Shown in pieces: positions 18,214 to 27,409 of a stretch of 64,000 bases of DNA. A program made the translations under genes and the position numbers. The notes beneath the pieces are model-generated. The model made no database searches. It was not told the DNA's origin and saw only the letters and a program-made list of their open reading frames with translations. Source of the DNA: a bacterium (GTDB lineage: Bacteria; Bacillota; Bacilli; Lactobacillales; Streptococcaceae); assembly GCA_905221095.1 (NCBI GenBank), contig CAJNBV010000001.1, positions 124,001 through 188,000 on the forward strand. The letters are read 5' to 3'. Each line of letters opens with the position of its first letter. Position 1 is the first letter of the stretch.

Positions 18214-18311
18214 CAAAAAACTCCACCTGATTGGGTGGAGTTAAGGGAGATTATTATGAAAAAGAAAAGTTTAGGATTTTATTAAATAAAGTTAGGAGGT
18301 CTTTATTTAAT
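18214..18311 (-). ncRNA. CiaR-dependent small RNA (csRNA), tandem copy 2
   Basis: A gene of about 98 nt with its terminator at 18221-18240 (CTCCACC/GGTGGAG, then TTTTTT). ATTAAATAAAG and CTTTATTTAAT form an 11-bp stem with the anti-Shine-Dalgarno ACCTCC in its loop. The 3' part has TCATAATAATCTCC, as in the other copies. The head-to-tail pair behind ruvB resembles the ccnA/ccnB pair of pneumococcus. Confidence 0.88.
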
Positions 18312-18317
18312 AACTAT

Positions 18318-18350
18318 ATGATACAAGACAAAGCTTAAAACTAGCTTAAC
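18318..18350 (-). promoter_or_regulatory. CiaR box and promoter of tandem csRNA copy 2
   Basis: GTTAAG, 5 nt, TTTAAG (18334-18350), then 10 nt, then TATCAT (18318-18323) on the minus strand. Confidence 0.85.
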
Positions 18351-18405
18351 TTTTCTCAAATTCTACCATTTTTCAAAAAATTTCTATTACCATCACCTCA
18401 CCCCA

Positions 18406-18500
18406 CAAAAAAGTCACCTGATTGGGTGACTTCATTAGGAGATTATGATGAAAAAAGTTTTAGGATTTCATTAAATAAAGTTAGGAGGTCTTTATTTAAT
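18406..18500 (-). ncRNA. CiaR-dependent small RNA (csRNA), tandem copy 1
   Basis: A gene of about 95 nt that ends with AGTCACC/GGTGACT (18412-18431) and a T-tract. It shares with its neighbour the 11-bp ATTAAATAAAG/CTTTATTTAAT stem with ACCTCC in the loop, and a second CU-rich stretch before the terminator. Each copy has its own promoter, so they are separate genes. Confidence 0.88.
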
Positions 18501-18506
18501 GGTTAT

Positions 18507-18539
18507 ATAATACTAAACCAGCCTTAAACTTTGCTTAAG
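18507..18539 (-). promoter_or_regulatory. CiaR box and promoter of tandem csRNA copy 1
   Basis: CTTAAG, 5 nt, TTTAAG (18523-18539), then 10 nt, then TATTAT (18507-18512) on the minus strand. The box lies 15 bp from the end of the GNAT gene. Confidence 0.85.
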
Positions 18540-18554
18540 AAAAAACAAGTTTTG

Positions 18555-18971
18555 TTATTTTTCTCGATTTACCCAAGTCATTCCTATACAATTATAGGTG
18601 GATAAACTTTCAAAGCCTATAGAACGATAGAATTTCAAGGTTCTTTCTGTCTGTTCCGTCACCAGCTGAACTTGATAGGCATCTTTGTAATCCTCTAAAG
18701 CCTCTTTCATTAGGGCACTACCAATCCCTTGACGCTGATAGATAGGTAAAACGATTAAATCCTGAACCAATACTGATGAGAATCCATCTCCAACCAAACG
18801 AATCAAGCCCACCACAGCATCACCATCAAGCGCCACATAAATCGCTAATGAATGAGATAAGGCCTGCTCCAGCATCTCTGATTGATCGGTATAATTTGTC
18901 CAACCGACAGCCTGATAGAGATGCAAAACATCCTCTAGCTTGACAATTTCTTGCTTTCTAATAGTTATCAT
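18555..18971 (-). CDS. GNAT-family N-acetyltransferase
   Basis: This 138-residue protein has the acetyl-CoA binding motif A (VLPIYQRQGIGSALMKEAL) after a DLIV strand, and a C-terminal LKFYRSIGFE. It transfers an acetyl group to an unknown acceptor. GAGGTG precedes the ATG. It lies 11 nt after another GNAT gene, so both are in one transcript. Confidence 0.88.
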   Translation of the reverse strand: MITIRKQEIVKLEDVLHLYQAVGWTNYTDQSEMLEQALSHSLAIYVALDGDAVVGLIRLVGDGFSSVLVQDLIVLPIYQRQGIGSALMKEALEDYKDAYQVQLVTEQTERTLKFYRSIGFESLSTYNCIGMTWVNREK

Positions 18972-18982
18972 GTCATCACCTC

Positions 18983-19678
18983 TTAGAGTCCTCTCAAGCT
19001 CTTATACTGTCGTCCATTTTTATCAAAATTTTCAGGCGCCAACCATGCTTCCAATCGAGCTTTGACTTGGGGCCAGTCCTTATCAATCATAGACAACCAA
19101 TCCGTATCCCTCGTACGCCCCTTATAAACGACTGCCTGACGGAAGGTTCCTTCATAGACAAATCCCAAACGCTCCGCAGCTCGTCTGGATGGCAGATTAA
19201 GAGAATCACATTTCCATTCGTAGCGACGATAGTTAAGCTCCTCAAAAACATATCGCGCTAGGAGATACTGAGCCTCTGTCCCTATACGTGTTCCCCTGAG
19301 CTCTGGAGAAAAAGTGACAGCGCCCACTTCTATTACTCGGTTATTCTGGTCAATGCGCATGAGAGAAAAAGTTCCCAAGGCCTTACCAGTTTCCTTGTCT
19401 ATAATTGCATAATAAAAGCGATCCTTACGAGCCAACATCTGATTTAAAACGATAACCAGCTCCTCCATATCTGACACTGGTTCCTGAAAGAGGTAGGTCC
19501 ACATCTCCTGAGGCGTATCAGGGCCATAAACAGCTAGCAAATCCTCCGCATGCTTTTCCACCGAAAGAGCCTCTATCCGAGCATAACGCCCTTCTAAGAG
19601 ATCAATAGCAGGCAATTCACCTGGTGTATAACCTTCCATTGGCTCCCCAATCATCTGACCATATTCGTTTACTGGCAT
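18983..19678 (-). CDS. GNAT acetyltransferase of the RimJ/RimL type
   Basis: This 231-residue protein is of the ribosomal-protein-alanine acetyltransferase-like family. AVTFSPELRGTRIGTEAQYLL is the acetyl-CoA site, and RRYEWKCDSLNLPSRRAAERLGF followed by EGTFRQAV is typical of the family. Substrate is unknown. GGAG stands before the ATG. It is the first gene of a two-gene unit with the other GNAT protein. Confidence 0.88.
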   Translation of the reverse strand: MPVNEYGQMIGEPMEGYTPGELPAIDLLEGRYARIEALSVEKHAEDLLAVYGPDTPQEMWTYLFQEPVSDMEELVIVLNQMLARKDRFYYAIIDKETGKALGTFSLMRIDQNNRVIEVGAVTFSPELRGTRIGTEAQYLLARYVFEELNYRRYEWKCDSLNLPSRRAAERLGFVYEGTFRQAVVYKGRTRDTDWLSMIDKDWPQVKARLEAWLAPENFDKNGRQYKSLRGL

Positions 19679-19748
19679 AACTTTCTCCTTGATTCACTTT
19701 TCAAACTTTATAGTTGTCCATAGTATACCATACTTTCATAAGAAGATT

Positions 19749-19782
19749 CAAAAAATCCTCCAGATTCTACTCTGAAGGATTC
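19749..19782 (-). terminator. Terminator downstream of leuS
   Basis: AATCCTTCAG pairs with CTGGAGGATT with G-U pairs, and TTTTTT follows on the minus strand. It lies beyond the second copy of the leuS tail. Confidence 0.75.
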
Positions 19783-19787
19783 CTATC

Positions 19788-19825
19788 TTATTTCACAACG
19801 ATATTAACGAGTTTAGTTGGCTCAA
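19788..19825 (-). pseudogene. Degenerate second copy of the leuS 3' end
   Basis: The minus strand reads [11 protein letters not shown] and a stop, the same peptide end as leuS ([11 protein letters not shown]), but with synonymous base changes. Between this copy and the leuS stop lies CTCAAACAGTTTGGGAAACTG (19820-19840) followed by TTTGAGGTTGG, which resembles the core of a BOX element. Confidence 0.65.
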
Positions 19826-19871
19826 ACAGTTTGGGAAACTGTTTGAGGTTGGAAATCAGCAAATAAATTGG

Positions 19872-22373
19872 TTATTTCACAACAATATTAACCAATTTAT
19901 TTGGTACACTAATCACTTTCACGATGTCCTTACCGTCAATTTCTGCTTTGACTTTTTCATCAGCGAGAGCAATTTCTTGTAATTCTTCGCGTGACAAGTC
20001 TTTAGCGACCATGAGTTTGGCACGGACTTTCCCTTTGATTTGGACAACGATTTCGATTTCGTCTTCAACTAATTTGCTTTCATCCCATGTTGGCCAAGCT
20101 ACATAAGAAATTGATTCACCTGTTGCCGCAACAGTTTGCCAGAGTTCTTCTGCCAAGTGAGGTGCAAATGGGGCAATCAATTGGATAAATCCTTTGGCAT
20201 AGTCAACATAGAGCTTGTCTTCCTTGTTAGCCGCGTTGACAAAGACCATAAGTTGGGCAATTGCTGTGTTGAATTTCATAGACTCGATTTGCTCTGTGAC
20301 AGCTTTAACGGTTTCGTTATAAACCTTGTCAAGAGCGCCATTGTTTTCCGCAATAATTTCCTTACTTGTAATCAAACGGTAAACACGGTCAAGGAATTTA
20401 CGACTTCCTTCCAGACCTTCTTCTGACCAAGCGATTGAAGCATCAAGTGGGCCCATGAACATTTCATAAACACGAAGGGTATCGGCACCGTATTGTTCCA
20501 CCACATCGTCTGGGTTGACAACGTTCTTAAGAGATTTAGACATCTTGGCTGGTGCTTGCTCCAACTCCTCTCCTGTTTCCACATGGAAGAAGGAACCATC
20601 ACGTTTTTCAACCTTGTCGGTTGCCACAAGCGCACCACGATGGTCACGGTAACTTGTCCCCAAAATCATCCCTTGGTTAAAGAGTTTTTGGAATGGTTCC
20701 TTAGTTGGAACAACACTGAGGTCATAGAGGAATTTATGCCAGAAACGAGCGTAAAGCAAGTGAAGTACAGCATGCTCTGCACCACCCACGTAGATATCTA
20801 CTGGCAACCATTGTTTGAGAAGATCCTCATCAGCCAATTTCTCAGTATTGTGTGGATCAATATAGCGGAGATAGTACCAGCTTGAACCTGCCCATTGTGG
20901 CATGGTATTAGTTTCACGACGACCTTTGACACCATCTTCACGAGTCACTTCAAGCCAGTCTGTCAAGTTAGCCAATGGACTTTCACCAGTACCTGAAGGG
21001 CGGATATCCTTGGTTACAGGCAAGACAAGTGGCAATTCATTTTCAGGGACAGCCGTTGAAGTTCCATCTTCCCAATGAATGATTGGAATTGGCTCACCCC
21101 AGTAACGTTGACGACTAAAGAGCCAGTCGCGGAGACGGTAGGTCACCTTCTCTTGTCCACAGCCTTTTTCTTCCAACCAAGCCACAATCTTAGCAATTGC
21201 ATCTTCTTTGTTCAATCCATCTAGGAAGTCTGAATTGACATGAAGTCCATCTTCTGTGTAGGCAGCTTCTGCTACGTTCCCACCTTCAAGTACTTCTACG
21301 ATTGGAAGGTCAAATTGTTTGGCAAATTCCCAGTCACGTTGGTCGTGGGCAGGTACAGCCATTACCGCACCTGTCCCATAGCTAGCAAGAACATAGTCCG
21401 CAATCCAGATTGGAATTTCCTTGCCATTGACAGGGTTGATAGCATAAGCACCAGTCCAAACACCAGTTTTTTCTTTAGCAAGGTCGGTACGAGCCAAGTC
21501 AGACTTGAGGCTGGCTTGGTGTTTGTAAGCTGCTACAGCCTCTGCTTGCTCTGGACTTGTGATAGCATCTACTAGTTCATGCTCAGGAGCCAAGACAGTG
21601 AAAGTCGCACCGAAAAGGGTATCAGGACGAGTAGTAAAGACTGTGAATTCCTTATCTGTTCCCTTAACTTTAAATGTTACATTGGCACCAGTTGATTTCC
21701 CAATCCAGTTGCGTTGCATGTCCTTGATAGATTCTGGCCAATCCAACTCATCCAAGTCATTAAGCAAGCGCTCTGCATAGGCTGTGATTTTAAGCATCCA
21801 TTGACGCATTGGTTTACGGACAACTGGATAGCCTCCACGCTCAGAAGTTCCATCAGGAAGAACTTCTTCGTTTGCGATGGCTGTTCCCAACTCTTCAACC
21901 CAGTTTACTGGCACTTCCGCTTCATAGGCCAAGCCTTTTTCGTAAAGCTTAGTGAAAATCCATTGTGTCCACTTGTAGTAATTTGGATCTGTGGTATTGA
22001 CTTCACGATCCCAGTCGTAAGAAAATCCAAGCGCATTGATTTGGCGTTTGAAGTTGGCAATGTTTTCAGCTGTAAATTCTGCTGGGTCATTCCCCGTATC
22101 CATAGCGTATTGCTCTGCAGGCAAACCAAAAGCATCCCATCCCATTGGGTGAAGGACATTGTAGCCTTGCGCACGTTTGTAACGGCTGAGGATATCGGTT
22201 GCTGTGTAGCCTTCTGGGTGCCCTACGTGCAGACCCGCTCCAGACGGATAAGGGAACATATCGAGAGCATAAAACTTCGGTTTTGATGCATCCGTTCCAG
22301 TCTTAAATGTATGATGTTCTGCCCAGTAGCCCTGCCACTTAGGCTCAATTTCTTTATGATTGTAAAAACTCAT
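19872..22373 (-). CDS. leuS: Leucyl-tRNA synthetase
   Basis: This 833-residue class I synthetase charges tRNA-Leu. The HIGH-type motif appears as [17 protein letters not shown] and KMSKS as [14 protein letters not shown]. The CP1 editing domain is at about residues 225-415 ([12 protein letters not shown] is visible). GGAG precedes the ATG, and an extended -10 (TGGTATAAT, TATAAT at 22402-22407) lies 28 bp before it. No T-box structure is seen in this short leader. Confidence 0.97.
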   Translation of the reverse strand: MSFYNHKEIEPKWQGYWAEHHTFKTGTDASKPKFYALDMFPYPSGAGLHVGHPEGYTATDILSRYKRAQGYNVLHPMGWDAFGLPAEQYAMDTGNDPAEFTAENIANFKRQINALGFSYDWDREVNTTDPNYYKWTQWIFTKLYEKGLAYEAEVPVNWVEELGTAIANEEVLPDGTSERGGYPVVRKPMRQWMLKITAYAERLLNDLDELDWPESIKDMQRNWIGKSTGANVTFKVKGTDKEFTVFTTRPDTLFGATFTVLAPEHELVDAITSPEQAEAVAAYKHQASLKSDLARTDLAKEKTGVWTGAYAINPVNGKEIPIWIADYVLASYGTGAVMAVPAHDQRDWEFAKQFDLPIVEVLEGGNVAEAAYTEDGLHVNSDFLDGLNKEDAIAKIVAWLEEKGCGQEKVTYRLRDWLFSRQRYWGEPIPIIHWEDGTSTAVPENELPLVLPVTKDIRPSGTGESPLANLTDWLEVTREDGVKGRRETNTMPQWAGSSWYYLRYIDPHNTEKLADEDLLKQWLPVDIYVGGAEHAVLHLLYARFWHKFLYDLSVVPTKEPFQKLFNQGMILGTSYRDHRGALVATDKVEKRDGSFFHVETGEELEQAPAKMSKSLKNVVNPDDVVEQYGADTLRVYEMFMGPLDASIAWSEEGLEGSRKFLDRVYRLITSKEIIAENNGALDKVYNETVKAVTEQIESMKFNTAIAQLMVFVNAANKEDKLYVDYAKGFIQLIAPFAPHLAEELWQTVAATGESISYVAWPTWDESKLVEDEIEIVVQIKGKVRAKLMVAKDLSREELQEIALADEKVKAEIDGKDIVKVISVPNKLVNIVVK

Positions 22374-22459
22374 GGTCTCTCTCCAATTTTGTGATGTTAC
22401 TATTATACCATTTTTGAGGGAATTTGGTCTCGTTCTATTCTATACTTTTCTATTTTACC

Positions 22460-22488
22460 TTGCTCTAGAATTTTTAAACTGCTATACT
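22460..22488 (+). promoter_or_regulatory. Promoter of the two-component system genes
   Basis: TTGCTC (22460-22465), 17 bp and TATACT (22483-22488). The ribosome site AAGGAGG (22508-22514) is 6 nt before the ATG. Confidence 0.6.
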
Positions 22489-22520
22489 TATAACAGAAAA
22501 CCCTTCCAAGGAGGTAGCGG

Positions 22521-24170
22521 ATGTCTCATTCCTTTAAAAAATCTCTCCAAAAAGAAATTCTCCATAGAAGCTCTATCGCAGCTTTTGTGACCTCTCTTTT
22601 ACTACTCATTTTACTTTTTGGTTTTTCCTATTTTTTACAAAAGCAACAACTCTCCAAAGATACGAGACAGATTGTCAAACAGGTTCAAGAAATGAAAGAA
22701 GCAAATAATGAGCTCCTGACTACTATGAACCATAAAATGATTCCTGGATTTTTGGATGGCAAACACACAGAGCGAGAAGTCTTTAGCTTATTTTACGAGA
22801 CAAAAGCTAAATTAAAACTTAGTTCTGACCTCATTATCCTAAGTGATACAGGTGAATTACTATTTAGTACCAATCGAAATCATCAAGAAAGTATTTTATC
22901 TCCCTACTATCTAAAATTACTCATTCAAAATCCTTCTCAAGAAAAAGTGACAGAAAAAATTGCACTCTCTTCAGACAAGCAACACTACACACTCTTTATC
23001 AAACCACTACTTCAAAACCAACGAGTTAAGGCCTATACTATTGCTTTCGTAAATGAGAATGATTTCATCTCAAGTTTCCCAATGATCAATTCCAAATACA
23101 TCATTACCGATAGCTTTGGAAATATATTTTCTAACAATACAAATCAGTTCACTCGCTCCACTCTTGAAAAATTTGATGAAAAACTCCTACACTCTCGCAC
23201 CCACTGGTATGCGAACGAACCGCTTATTGTTCAAAAAGAAAAAGTCGGTGCTATTTTTTCAATCTATACTTTTCAATCCTTCTTTCCCATTCCTAGCTTA
23301 CTCGGCCTAGCCTCCGTCCTCACCTTATGTATATTCTTCCTCTACTTTTGGCAAGCAAGACGAATTGCTCATAAAATTGCCACACACAATGCTGTTCCTA
23401 TTGAAAGTTTGGTTTACCAACTTCAAGAAATTCCTAAACAAGCAGAAAAAAGGCTTTCTCTACAAACAGGTGATGAGTTTGAGTTTATGGCAGAAAAAAT
23501 TAACAATATGTTGTACGAATTAGATCAACTTCATCAGAAAATGTTGACCATAGAAAAAGAAAAGTGGATTTTTGAAAGAAAAATGCTAGAAGCTCAGTTC
23601 AATCCTCATTTTCTCTACAATACACTTGAGACGATTAAAATCACTTCTTTAATGGATGCCGCTCTCACACAAGACCTAATCCAAAACCTCACGCGCATTC
23701 TTCGCTACAGTATCACTGATTTAGAAAAAGAAACAACCATTTGTCAGGATTTAAAGATTATAGAGGATTACCTGATTATTCATAAGATTCGTTTTGAGCA
23801 CTTTTCTTATGGTATTGTCTGTCCAGAAACTGTCGATAATCAGCCTATCCCTAAACTTTTCTTGCTTCCTCTAGTAGAAAATGCTATAAAATATGGGATG
23901 CAATACCGTATTGATCTTCATATTGATATCCACATTACCTTGGAAGAAGATTCTCTGACTTTTTTAGTCAAGGATAATGCTGGAGGACTCACAAAACAAG
24001 AGCGACTCGCTATTTTAGACTCTTTAGAAAGCCCACATACCCAGCATGGTATCGTTAACAGCTACAAACGATTGAGCAATTTCTTTTCTGATGTCCAGCT
24101 AGATTTAGGAGTCAATCGCCAAGGAGAAACTTGGGTAAAATTTGTAACGAAAGGACTAACTCATGTTTAA
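22521..24170 (+). CDS. YesM/LytS-type sensor histidine kinase
   Basis: This 549-residue membrane kinase has a helix at 18-39, an extracytoplasmic sensor of about 215 residues, a second helix at 256-277, a HAMP-like linker, and a kinase core of the His_kinase/HATPase type. The phospho-acceptor is His363 in QFNPHFLYN. The N box is PLVENAIKYGM (450-460) and the G box DNAGGL (485-490). Its gene overlaps that of the response regulator by 8 nt. Kinases of this class often sense a solute taken up by the adjacent ABC transporter, as in S. aureus HptS. Confidence 0.92.
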   Translation: MSHSFKKSLQKEILHRSSIAAFVTSLLLLILLFGFSYFLQKQQLSKDTRQIVKQVQEMKEANNELLTTMNHKMIPGFLDGKHTEREVFSLFYETKAKLKLSSDLIILSDTGELLFSTNRNHQESILSPYYLKLLIQNPSQEKVTEKIALSSDKQHYTLFIKPLLQNQRVKAYTIAFVNENDFISSFPMINSKYIITDSFGNIFSNNTNQFTRSTLEKFDEKLLHSRTHWYANEPLIVQKEKVGAIFSIYTFQSFFPIPSLLGLASVLTLCIFFLYFWQARRIAHKIATHNAVPIESLVYQLQEIPKQAEKRLSLQTGDEFEFMAEKINNMLYELDQLHQKMLTIEKEKWIFERKMLEAQFNPHFLYNTLETIKITSLMDAALTQDLIQNLTRILRYSITDLEKETTICQDLKIIEDYLIIHKIRFEHFSYGIVCPETVDNQPIPKLFLLPLVENAIKYGMQYRIDLHIDIHITLEEDSLTFLVKDNAGGLTKQERLAILDSLESPHTQHGIVNSYKRLSNFFSDVQLDLGVNRQGETWVKFVTKGLTHV

Positions 24171-24933
24171 GCTCATCATCGTAGAAGATGAACACCTCAT
24201 TCGAAAATGGCTAGAGATTGCCGTAGACTACTCTGCCTTAGGCATCCAAGTCGTAGGAACTGCCAGCCACGGTCAAGAGGGTATGAAACTCATTCAAGAA
24301 AAAGAGCCTCACATTGTTTTAACAGACATCACCATGCCAATTATGGATGCTTTTATGATGTTTGAAGCCACTCGTACTCTCTCCTATGAAAAAGTTATCT
24401 TATCAGGTTATAACGATTTTCAAAATGCCAAAAAAGCCATGCAATATGGGGCAGTTGATTTTCTATCCAAACCAATTGATACCAAGGAATTGACAGAATG
24501 TCTTCAAAAAATTGTTTTGCGATTACGAGCTAACACTTATCAAGAAACTCCTTTTTTAGAAGAATATCAAACTTTACTCACCTCTATCCAACAAGTCGAT
24601 ACACAAAACCAAATCATTCAGCAAATTCTGGAATTTGTTCATCAACACTACTGCATGCACTTTACCATTTCTACCATTGCAGAGAATCTAGGGTATAGCG
24701 AAAGTTATCTATACAAGGTTATCAAAGAAGACTTCCCAATGACGCTAAATGAATATATCTTACGCTACCGCCTCAAGCAAGCTATAGATAAAATGGCTGA
24801 ATCCCCTAATTCTCCCTTAAGCGATATCTCTGAACAAGTTGGATTTTCAGACTATAAATATTTTGCCAAAGTTTTTAAAAAGTATCTCCATATTTCTCCA
24901 AAAGAATTAAAACTCATGGATAAAAACCATTGA
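24163..24933 (+). CDS. YesN-type response regulator with AraC DNA-binding domain
   Basis: This 256-residue protein has a receiver domain with acidic residues Glu8-Asp9-Glu10, phospho-acceptor Asp55 (LTDITMP) and Lys103 (LSKP). An AraC-type pair of helix-turn-helix motifs lies at about 150-253 (ISTIAENLGYSESYLYKVIK and ISEQVGFSDYKYFAKVFKK). It is the partner of the overlapping kinase gene and probably activates the transporter genes downstream. Confidence 0.93.
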   Translation: MFKLIIVEDEHLIRKWLEIAVDYSALGIQVVGTASHGQEGMKLIQEKEPHIVLTDITMPIMDAFMMFEATRTLSYEKVILSGYNDFQNAKKAMQYGAVDFLSKPIDTKELTECLQKIVLRLRANTYQETPFLEEYQTLLTSIQQVDTQNQIIQQILEFVHQHYCMHFTISTIAENLGYSESYLYKVIKEDFPMTLNEYILRYRLKQAIDKMAESPNSPLSDISEQVGFSDYKYFAKVFKKYLHISPKELKLMDKNH

Positions 24934-24935
24934 TG

Positions 24936-24974
24936 TAAAAGGATTGCTCAACTCTATTGTAGCAATCTTTTTAT
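24936..24974 (+). terminator. Terminator after the two-component system
   Basis: GGATTGCT pairs with AGCAATCT around a 12-nt loop, and TTTTTATTTT follows. The transporter genes therefore need their own promoter. Confidence 0.75.
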
Positions 24975-25078
24975 TTTATACTTCTCATCGCAATCCCAGC
25001 TACAGTTTACCCATCCTTGCTCGAGACACCCATTTCCTATTTCTCGTTTTAGATTTCTTTAAGGTTTTTATTATATCC

Positions 25079-25092
25079 TGTAGAACTCTACA
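25079..25092. promoter_or_regulatory. Perfect palindrome in the leader of the first binding-protein gene
   Basis: TGTAGAACTCTACA is a 6-bp inverted repeat with a 2-bp centre, 55 bp before the ATG. A related TGTAGAGAATTTTACTCTA occurs before the second binding-protein gene at 26254-26272. It may be the operator of the response regulator or another factor; this is inference. Confidence 0.35.
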
Positions 25093-25147
25093 ATTTAAAA
25101 ACATTAACAATCTAGGTAGAGAAAATGTTCGTAAAAAGGAGATACTT

Positions 25148-26188
25148 ATGAAAAAAATACTATTCTTTCTCTCTTGTAGCTGGATATTCCTTTCTTTATC
25201 AGGATGTTCTTCACCTATAAAAGCTGAAACTAGCGCTGAAAAAGATTCAGATAACACTTTGGTTGTCTACTCGCCTAACCCTGAAGACCTTATCGAAGAA
25301 ACAATCCCAGCCTTCGAAGAAAAATATGGTATTAAGGTTGACTTAGTACAAGCCAGCACTGGTGAATTGTTCAAAAAAGCTGAGGCTGAAAAAGAATCGC
25401 CTGTAGCCGATGTCATTTTCGGAGGCTCCTACGCCCTCTTCTCTTCTAACGAAAATCTTTTTGAACCTTATATTTCTCAAGAGAACGACCAGATAATCCC
25501 TGAATATCAAAATAAAACCGGATTCTACACGCCTTATACACTTGATGTCAGTGTCATCATTGCCAATTCAGCTCTTACAAAAGATATTAAAATTGAAGGC
25601 TACAATGATCTACTCAATCCTAAATTAAAAGGAAAAATCGCTACTGCTGATCCAAGTAATGCTTCTAGCGCCTTTGCACAATTAACAAACATGCTTGTCG
25701 ATCAAGGTGGATACGAAAATGAACAAGCTTGGAACTATGTGAAAAATCTCTTTACCCTAGTAGATGGAAAGATTGCATCTAGTTCTTCAAATGTTTACAA
25801 AGCTGTCGCCGATGGAGAAATGGCCGTAGGACTCACCTATGAAGATCCTGCCTTAAAACTCTTAAATGATGGGGTTGATGTAAAAGTCATTTATCCAAAA
25901 GAAGGAACCGTCTTTTTACCTGGTAACGCGGCTATCGTTAAAAATGCCAAACACATGGAAAACGCCAAGAAATTTATCGATTTCCTCCTTTCTCAAGAAA
26001 TCCAAGATAAGCTAGGAACTGAAACTACAATCAGACCCATTCGTAAAAATGCTAAAACCAATAAAAATATGAAGGCTATGACAGAAATCAATATTGCCAC
26101 TGAAGATTCCGATTATGTCATAAAAAACAAATCTGCCATTCTTAAAAAGTACAATGATATTTTTACAGATATCCAATCTAAAAAATAA
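25148..26188 (+). CDS. Substrate-binding lipoprotein of an AfuA/FbpA-class ABC transporter (copy 1)
   Basis: This 346-residue lipoprotein starts at the ATG with AAGGAG upstream; the open frame reaches further but has no better start. The signal ends in the lipobox LSGC (Cys20). The domain is that of ferric-iron/organophosphate binding proteins: LVVYSPNPEDLIEETIPAFEEKYG, ADVIFGGS, KGKIATADPSNASSAFAQL and the SYEDP-like TYEDP. The adjacent Tyr pair that binds iron in FbpA is not seen in the mature part. A hexose phosphate, as for AfuA, is therefore a real alternative to iron. Confidence 0.85.
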   Translation: MKKILFFLSCSWIFLSLSGCSSPIKAETSAEKDSDNTLVVYSPNPEDLIEETIPAFEEKYGIKVDLVQASTGELFKKAEAEKESPVADVIFGGSYALFSSNENLFEPYISQENDQIIPEYQNKTGFYTPYTLDVSVIIANSALTKDIKIEGYNDLLNPKLKGKIATADPSNASSAFAQLTNMLVDQGGYENEQAWNYVKNLFTLVDGKIASSSSNVYKAVADGEMAVGLTYEDPALKLLNDGVDVKVIYPKEGTVFLPGNAAIVKNAKHMENAKKFIDFLLSQEIQDKLGTETTIRPIRKNAKTNKNMKAMTEINIATEDSDYVIKNKSAILKKYNDIFTDIQSKK

Positions 26189-26350
26189 CATTTGACTTTC
26201 CAATGCTTAACTATCAAACCCTACTATAAAGTCAAAAAGATTACTTCCGTTTTTGTAGAGAATTTTACTCTAATAGAATAGAATTATCGGTTTTAAAAAC
26301 GCTTACATTATTTTAAAATAAACTTAAATAACATAACGGAGGTATCCATC

Positions 26351-27397
26351 ATGAAAAAGAAATGGATGTATTATGCTGCTTGCGGACTAGCTCTTTTGGG
26401 TCTTGCTGCTTGTTCTTCTAATGAATCTGCCGATGGCGGTTCATCTGATAAAGGAGACGGCGGTTCGCTAGTCGTTTATTCACCAAACTCAGAGGGCTTA
26501 ATCGGAGCAACTATTCCTGCCTTTGAAGAAAAATATGGTATCAAAGTAGAACTGATTCAAGCTGGCACTGGAGAACTTTTCAAAAAACTAGAGTCAGAAA
26601 AAGAAGCTCCTGTAGCCGATGTCATCTTTGGTGGTTCTTATACGCAATATGCTACCCACGGAGAACTCTTTGAAAACTATACTTCAAAAGAAAATGATAA
26701 TGTTATCAAAGAATATCAAAACACAACTGGCTACTCTACGCCTTATACACTGGATGGTAGTGTTTTAATCGTCAATCCTGATTTAACGAAAGGCATGAAC
26801 ATCGAAGGATATAGCGACCTTCTCAAACCTGAACTAAAAGGAAAAATCGCAACTGCTGACCCAGCAAACTCTTCTAGCGCCTTTGCTCAATTAACAAATA
26901 TGCTACAAGCTCAAGGTGGTTACAAAGACGATAAAGCTTGGTCTTATGTAAAAGATCTCTTCACACTTATTGATGGTAAAATCGGTTCAAGCTCATCTGG
27001 TGTCTATAAAGCAGTCGCTGACGGAGAAATGGCTGTTGGTCTCTCTTATGAAGATCCAGCAGTTAAACTCTTAAATGACGGAGCTAACATTAAGGTAGTC
27101 TATCCAAAAGAAGGAACCGTCTTCCTACCTGCTAGTGCTGCTATCGTTAAAAAAGCTAAAAACATGGAAAATGCCAAGAAATTTATCGATTTCATTATCT
27201 CTCAAGAAGTACAAGATACACTTGGTACAACCACTACTAACCGTCCTGTTCGTAAAAATGCTAAAACAAGCGAAAATATGAAACCAATTGACAAAATCAA
27301 AACACTCACTGAAGATTATGATTATGTCATCAAAAATAAATCAGATATCGTTAAGAAATACAACGAAGTCTTTACAGATATCCAATCTAAACAGTAA
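26351..27397 (+). CDS. Substrate-binding lipoprotein of an AfuA/FbpA-class ABC transporter (copy 2)
   Basis: This 348-residue paralogue of the preceding protein shares most of its residues by eye, and the two genes clearly arose by tandem duplication. The lipobox is LAAC (Cys21). It is followed by a Gly/Ser/Asp-rich linker. A ribosome site ACGGAGG precedes the ATG. A 162-bp spacer with its own palindrome suggests separate control of the second copy and the transporter genes. The mature part has no Tyr-Tyr iron site. Confidence 0.87.
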   Translation: MKKKWMYYAACGLALLGLAACSSNESADGGSSDKGDGGSLVVYSPNSEGLIGATIPAFEEKYGIKVELIQAGTGELFKKLESEKEAPVADVIFGGSYTQYATHGELFENYTSKENDNVIKEYQNTTGYSTPYTLDGSVLIVNPDLTKGMNIEGYSDLLKPELKGKIATADPANSSSAFAQLTNMLQAQGGYKDDKAWSYVKDLFTLIDGKIGSSSSGVYKAVADGEMAVGLSYEDPAVKLLNDGANIKVVYPKEGTVFLPASAAIVKKAKNMENAKKFIDFIISQEVQDTLGTTTTNRPVRKNAKTSENMKPIDKIKTLTEDYDYVIKNKSDIVKKYNEVFTDIQSKQ

Positions 27398-27409
27398 AAG
27401 AGGTTCACT

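Noticed and set aside
22374..22460. T-box leader for leuS
   Set aside because: The transcript leader is under 25 nt, too short for a T-box.
24944..25147. Longer N-terminus for the first binding lipoprotein
   Set aside because: The extension would put 68 residues before a perfect signal peptide; the ATG at 25148 has AAGGAG.
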